A stretch of DNA of 64,000 nucleotides from Rhodovibrio salinarum DSM 9154 (lineage in GTDB: Bacteria; Pseudomonadota; Alphaproteobacteria; Kiloniellales; Rhodovibrionaceae), in the NCBI RefSeq assembly GCF_000515255.1, contig NZ_KI911559.1, positions 1,277,548-1,341,547 of the forward strand, read 5' to 3'. The notes under the pieces are model-generated. The model was not told where the DNA came from and searched no databases. It worked only from the letters and a program-made list of their open reading frames with translations. Position 1 is the first letter of the stretch. Every line of letters begins with the position of its first letter. Made by a program: the position numbers and the translations under genes. Positions 62,775 to 64,000 of this stretch are shown here, one piece after another.

Positions 62775-64000
62775 CTATTCCGCCGCCTGCCGGGTCGGTT
62801 CGCCCGGCGTGCGGAACTGCGCCAGCAGCTCGGCCTCGCGGGCCTTGGCGGTCTCGGCGTTGCGCTGCTTGACCGGGCCGAAGCCGCGGATCTGCTGCGG
62901 CAGGGCGGCGAGCTCGACGGCGGTGGGCAGGCGCGCGGGCGTCAGGTCGCGGCACAGCTCCCCGACCAGTTGCTCGAAGTCGTCGCGCCACCGGCGTTCC
63001 TGCTTGCGCTCAGCCAGATAGGCGAACGGGTCGAGGGCGCTGCCGCGCAGGCGCTTGAACCGCTTGAGGACGCGGAAAACCGGGAACACCCAGGGGCCGA
63101 ACTCGGTCTTCTTCGGCTCGCCCGTGGTGGGGTCGGTCTTGGCCAGGATCGGCGGGGCGAGGTGGACCGTGACCTTGGGCGCCTTGGCGAACTGGCGCTT
63201 CAGCTGCGCGTCGAACTGCCCGTCGGTGTAGAGACGGGCGACCTCGTACTCGTCCTTGATCGCCATCAGTTTGAAGGCGCTGTGGGCGACCGCCCAGGCG
63301 AAAGCGTCGCTCTCGGGATCGATCTTCCGTTCCGCCGCGCGGGCCTGCTCGACCAGCGTGCGGTACCGCTCGGCGTAGGTCGTGTCCTGATAGGCACGCA
63401 GGAAGGCGACGCGCCGGTCGATCGCTTCCTCCAGGCTGTCGGACAGCTTGTGCCAGCCCTTGGCCTGCGTGTCGTCGGCGGGCTCGATCAACGCCTCGAC
63501 CGCTTGCAGATCGTGCGCGGCGCGCCGGCCCCATTCGAAGGCGCGGACGTTGCTCTCCACCGCGACGCCGTTCAGGGCGACCGCCTGCAGGATCGACTGC
63601 TTGGCGAGCGGCACCGTCCCGCGCTGCCAGGCGTAGCCCAGCATGAACAGGTTGGTGGCGATCGAATCACCCATCAGCGCCGTGGCGATCCGGGTCGCCT
63701 CCAGCATTTCGGTCGCCTCTTGGCCGGCGGCCTCCGCCACGCGCTGTTGCAGCCGCCGCCCCGGGAAGCTGTAGTCCGGGGTGCGGGTGAAGTCGCCGGT
63801 CACCGTCTCGTGGGTGTTCAGGATCGCGCGCGTCCGTCCGGCCGCGATCTTGCCCAGCGCCTCCTGGCCCGCCGCGACCACGAGGTCGCAGCCGAGCACG
63901 AGATCCGCTCCGCCCGCCGACAGCTTGGTCGACTGGATCGCCTCCGGGCTCTCGCCAAGGCGGACGTGGGACATTACCGCGCCGCCCTTCTGCGCCAGCC
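62775..64000 (-). CDS. Indolepyruvate ferredoxin oxidoreductase, C-terminal part (partial)
   Basis: 408 codons of an open frame that runs off the right edge without a start. The first visible part LAQKGGAVMSHVRLGE belongs to the gamma-type domain of pyruvate/indolepyruvate oxidoreductases, followed by GADLVLGCDLVVAAGQEAL and the C-terminal domain unique to the long fused proteobacterial form (about 1150 aa): PWVFPVFRVLKRFKRLRGSALD. It oxidises arylpyruvates or branched-chain keto acids to acyl-CoA with ferredoxin. TPP and Fe-S domains lie outside the window. Confidence 0.93.
   Translation of the reverse strand, partial: LAQKGGAVMSHVRLGESPEAIQSTKLSAGGADLVLGCDLVVAAGQEALGKIAAGRTRAILNTHETVTGDFTRTPDYSFPGRRLQQRVAEAAGQEATEMLEATRIATALMGDSIATNLFMLGYAWQRGTVPLAKQSILQAVALNGVAVESNVRAFEWGRRAAHDLQAVEALIEPADDTQAKGWHKLSDSLEEAIDRRVAFLRAYQDTTYAERYRTLVEQARAAERKIDPESDAFAWAVAHSAFKLMAIKDEYEVARLYTDGQFDAQLKRQFAKAPKVTVHLAPPILAKTDPTTGEPKKTEFGPWVFPVFRVLKRFKRLRGSALDPFAYLAERKQERRWRDDFEQLVGELCRDLTPARLPTAVELAALPQQIRGFGPVKQRNAETAKAREAELLAQFRTPGEPTRQAAE

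Overview
The window is a high-GC bacterial chromosome segment whose gene content and order point to an alphaproteobacterium, most likely in or near the Rhodospirillales. The supporting signs are the block rnd, lptC-lptA-lptB, rpoN, hpf, ptsN; hsp20 next to a DUF1150 gene; an NDUFA9-type complex I protein beside uppP and gltD; and a long indolepyruvate ferredoxin oxidoreductase. Many predicted proteins are acidic, which would suit a halophile such as Rhodovibrio, but that is inference. No phage, insertion sequence or CRISPR array was found; almost everything is chromosomal housekeeping or transport.

Layout: 1-2 kb holds the edge of an unknown gene, a DUF3108 envelope protein, a remnant reading frame and tRNA-Val(CAC). 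From 2.1 to 4.9 kb there is a LysR regulator divergent from an SDR, followed by a second SDR. A candidate sRNA with two C-rich loops lies at 5.2 kb, before an SRAP/HMCES DNA-repair peptidase. From 6.3 to 9.5 kb are an orphan molybdenum hydroxylase large subunit and cysQ. From 9.6 to 14.5 kb are a TRAP binding protein, an MBL hydrolase, a glycosyltransferase, an alpha/beta hydrolase and ferredoxin-NADP reductase. A branched-chain-amino-acid-type ABC transporter lacking its binding protein spans 14.7-18.5 kb. An Mla-type lipid transport operon spans 19.5-23.2 kb, followed by a barrel-like hypothetical protein and a second orphan molybdenum hydroxylase.

From 26.7 to 27.8 kb is a heat-shock unit: a sigma-32-like promoter, a ROSE-like RNA thermometer, hsp20 and DUF1150. 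From 28 to 34.4 kb is the ptsN-hpf-rpoN-lptBAC-rnd block, read on the minus strand, covering LPS export, nitrogen-related phosphotransfer and ribosome hibernation. From 34.6 to 43.7 kb are NDUFA9-like, uppP, and then gltD, a glutathione S-transferase and gltB, which make glutamate synthase. Catalase and ftsH follow, and ftsH has its own heat-shock-like promoter.

From 48.9 to 54.2 kb is a nickel-type ABC importer, nikABCDE, divergent from a NikR-family repressor. The operator between them matches the E. coli NikR site in 11 of 12 defined bases, yet the repressor has lost three of the four classical nickel ligands and carries a His-rich tail. This is the most interesting observation in the window. 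Just beyond it on the minus strand is a candidate multi-hairpin RNA ending in a terminator. The rest holds argE with an AbrB-type membrane protein, a GH19 endolysin-like protein, an SbcD-like nuclease overlapping a YhaN-like ATPase with a membrane hairpin inside its coiled coil, a YrhK-domain protein, and the C-terminal part of an indolepyruvate ferredoxin oxidoreductase running off the end.
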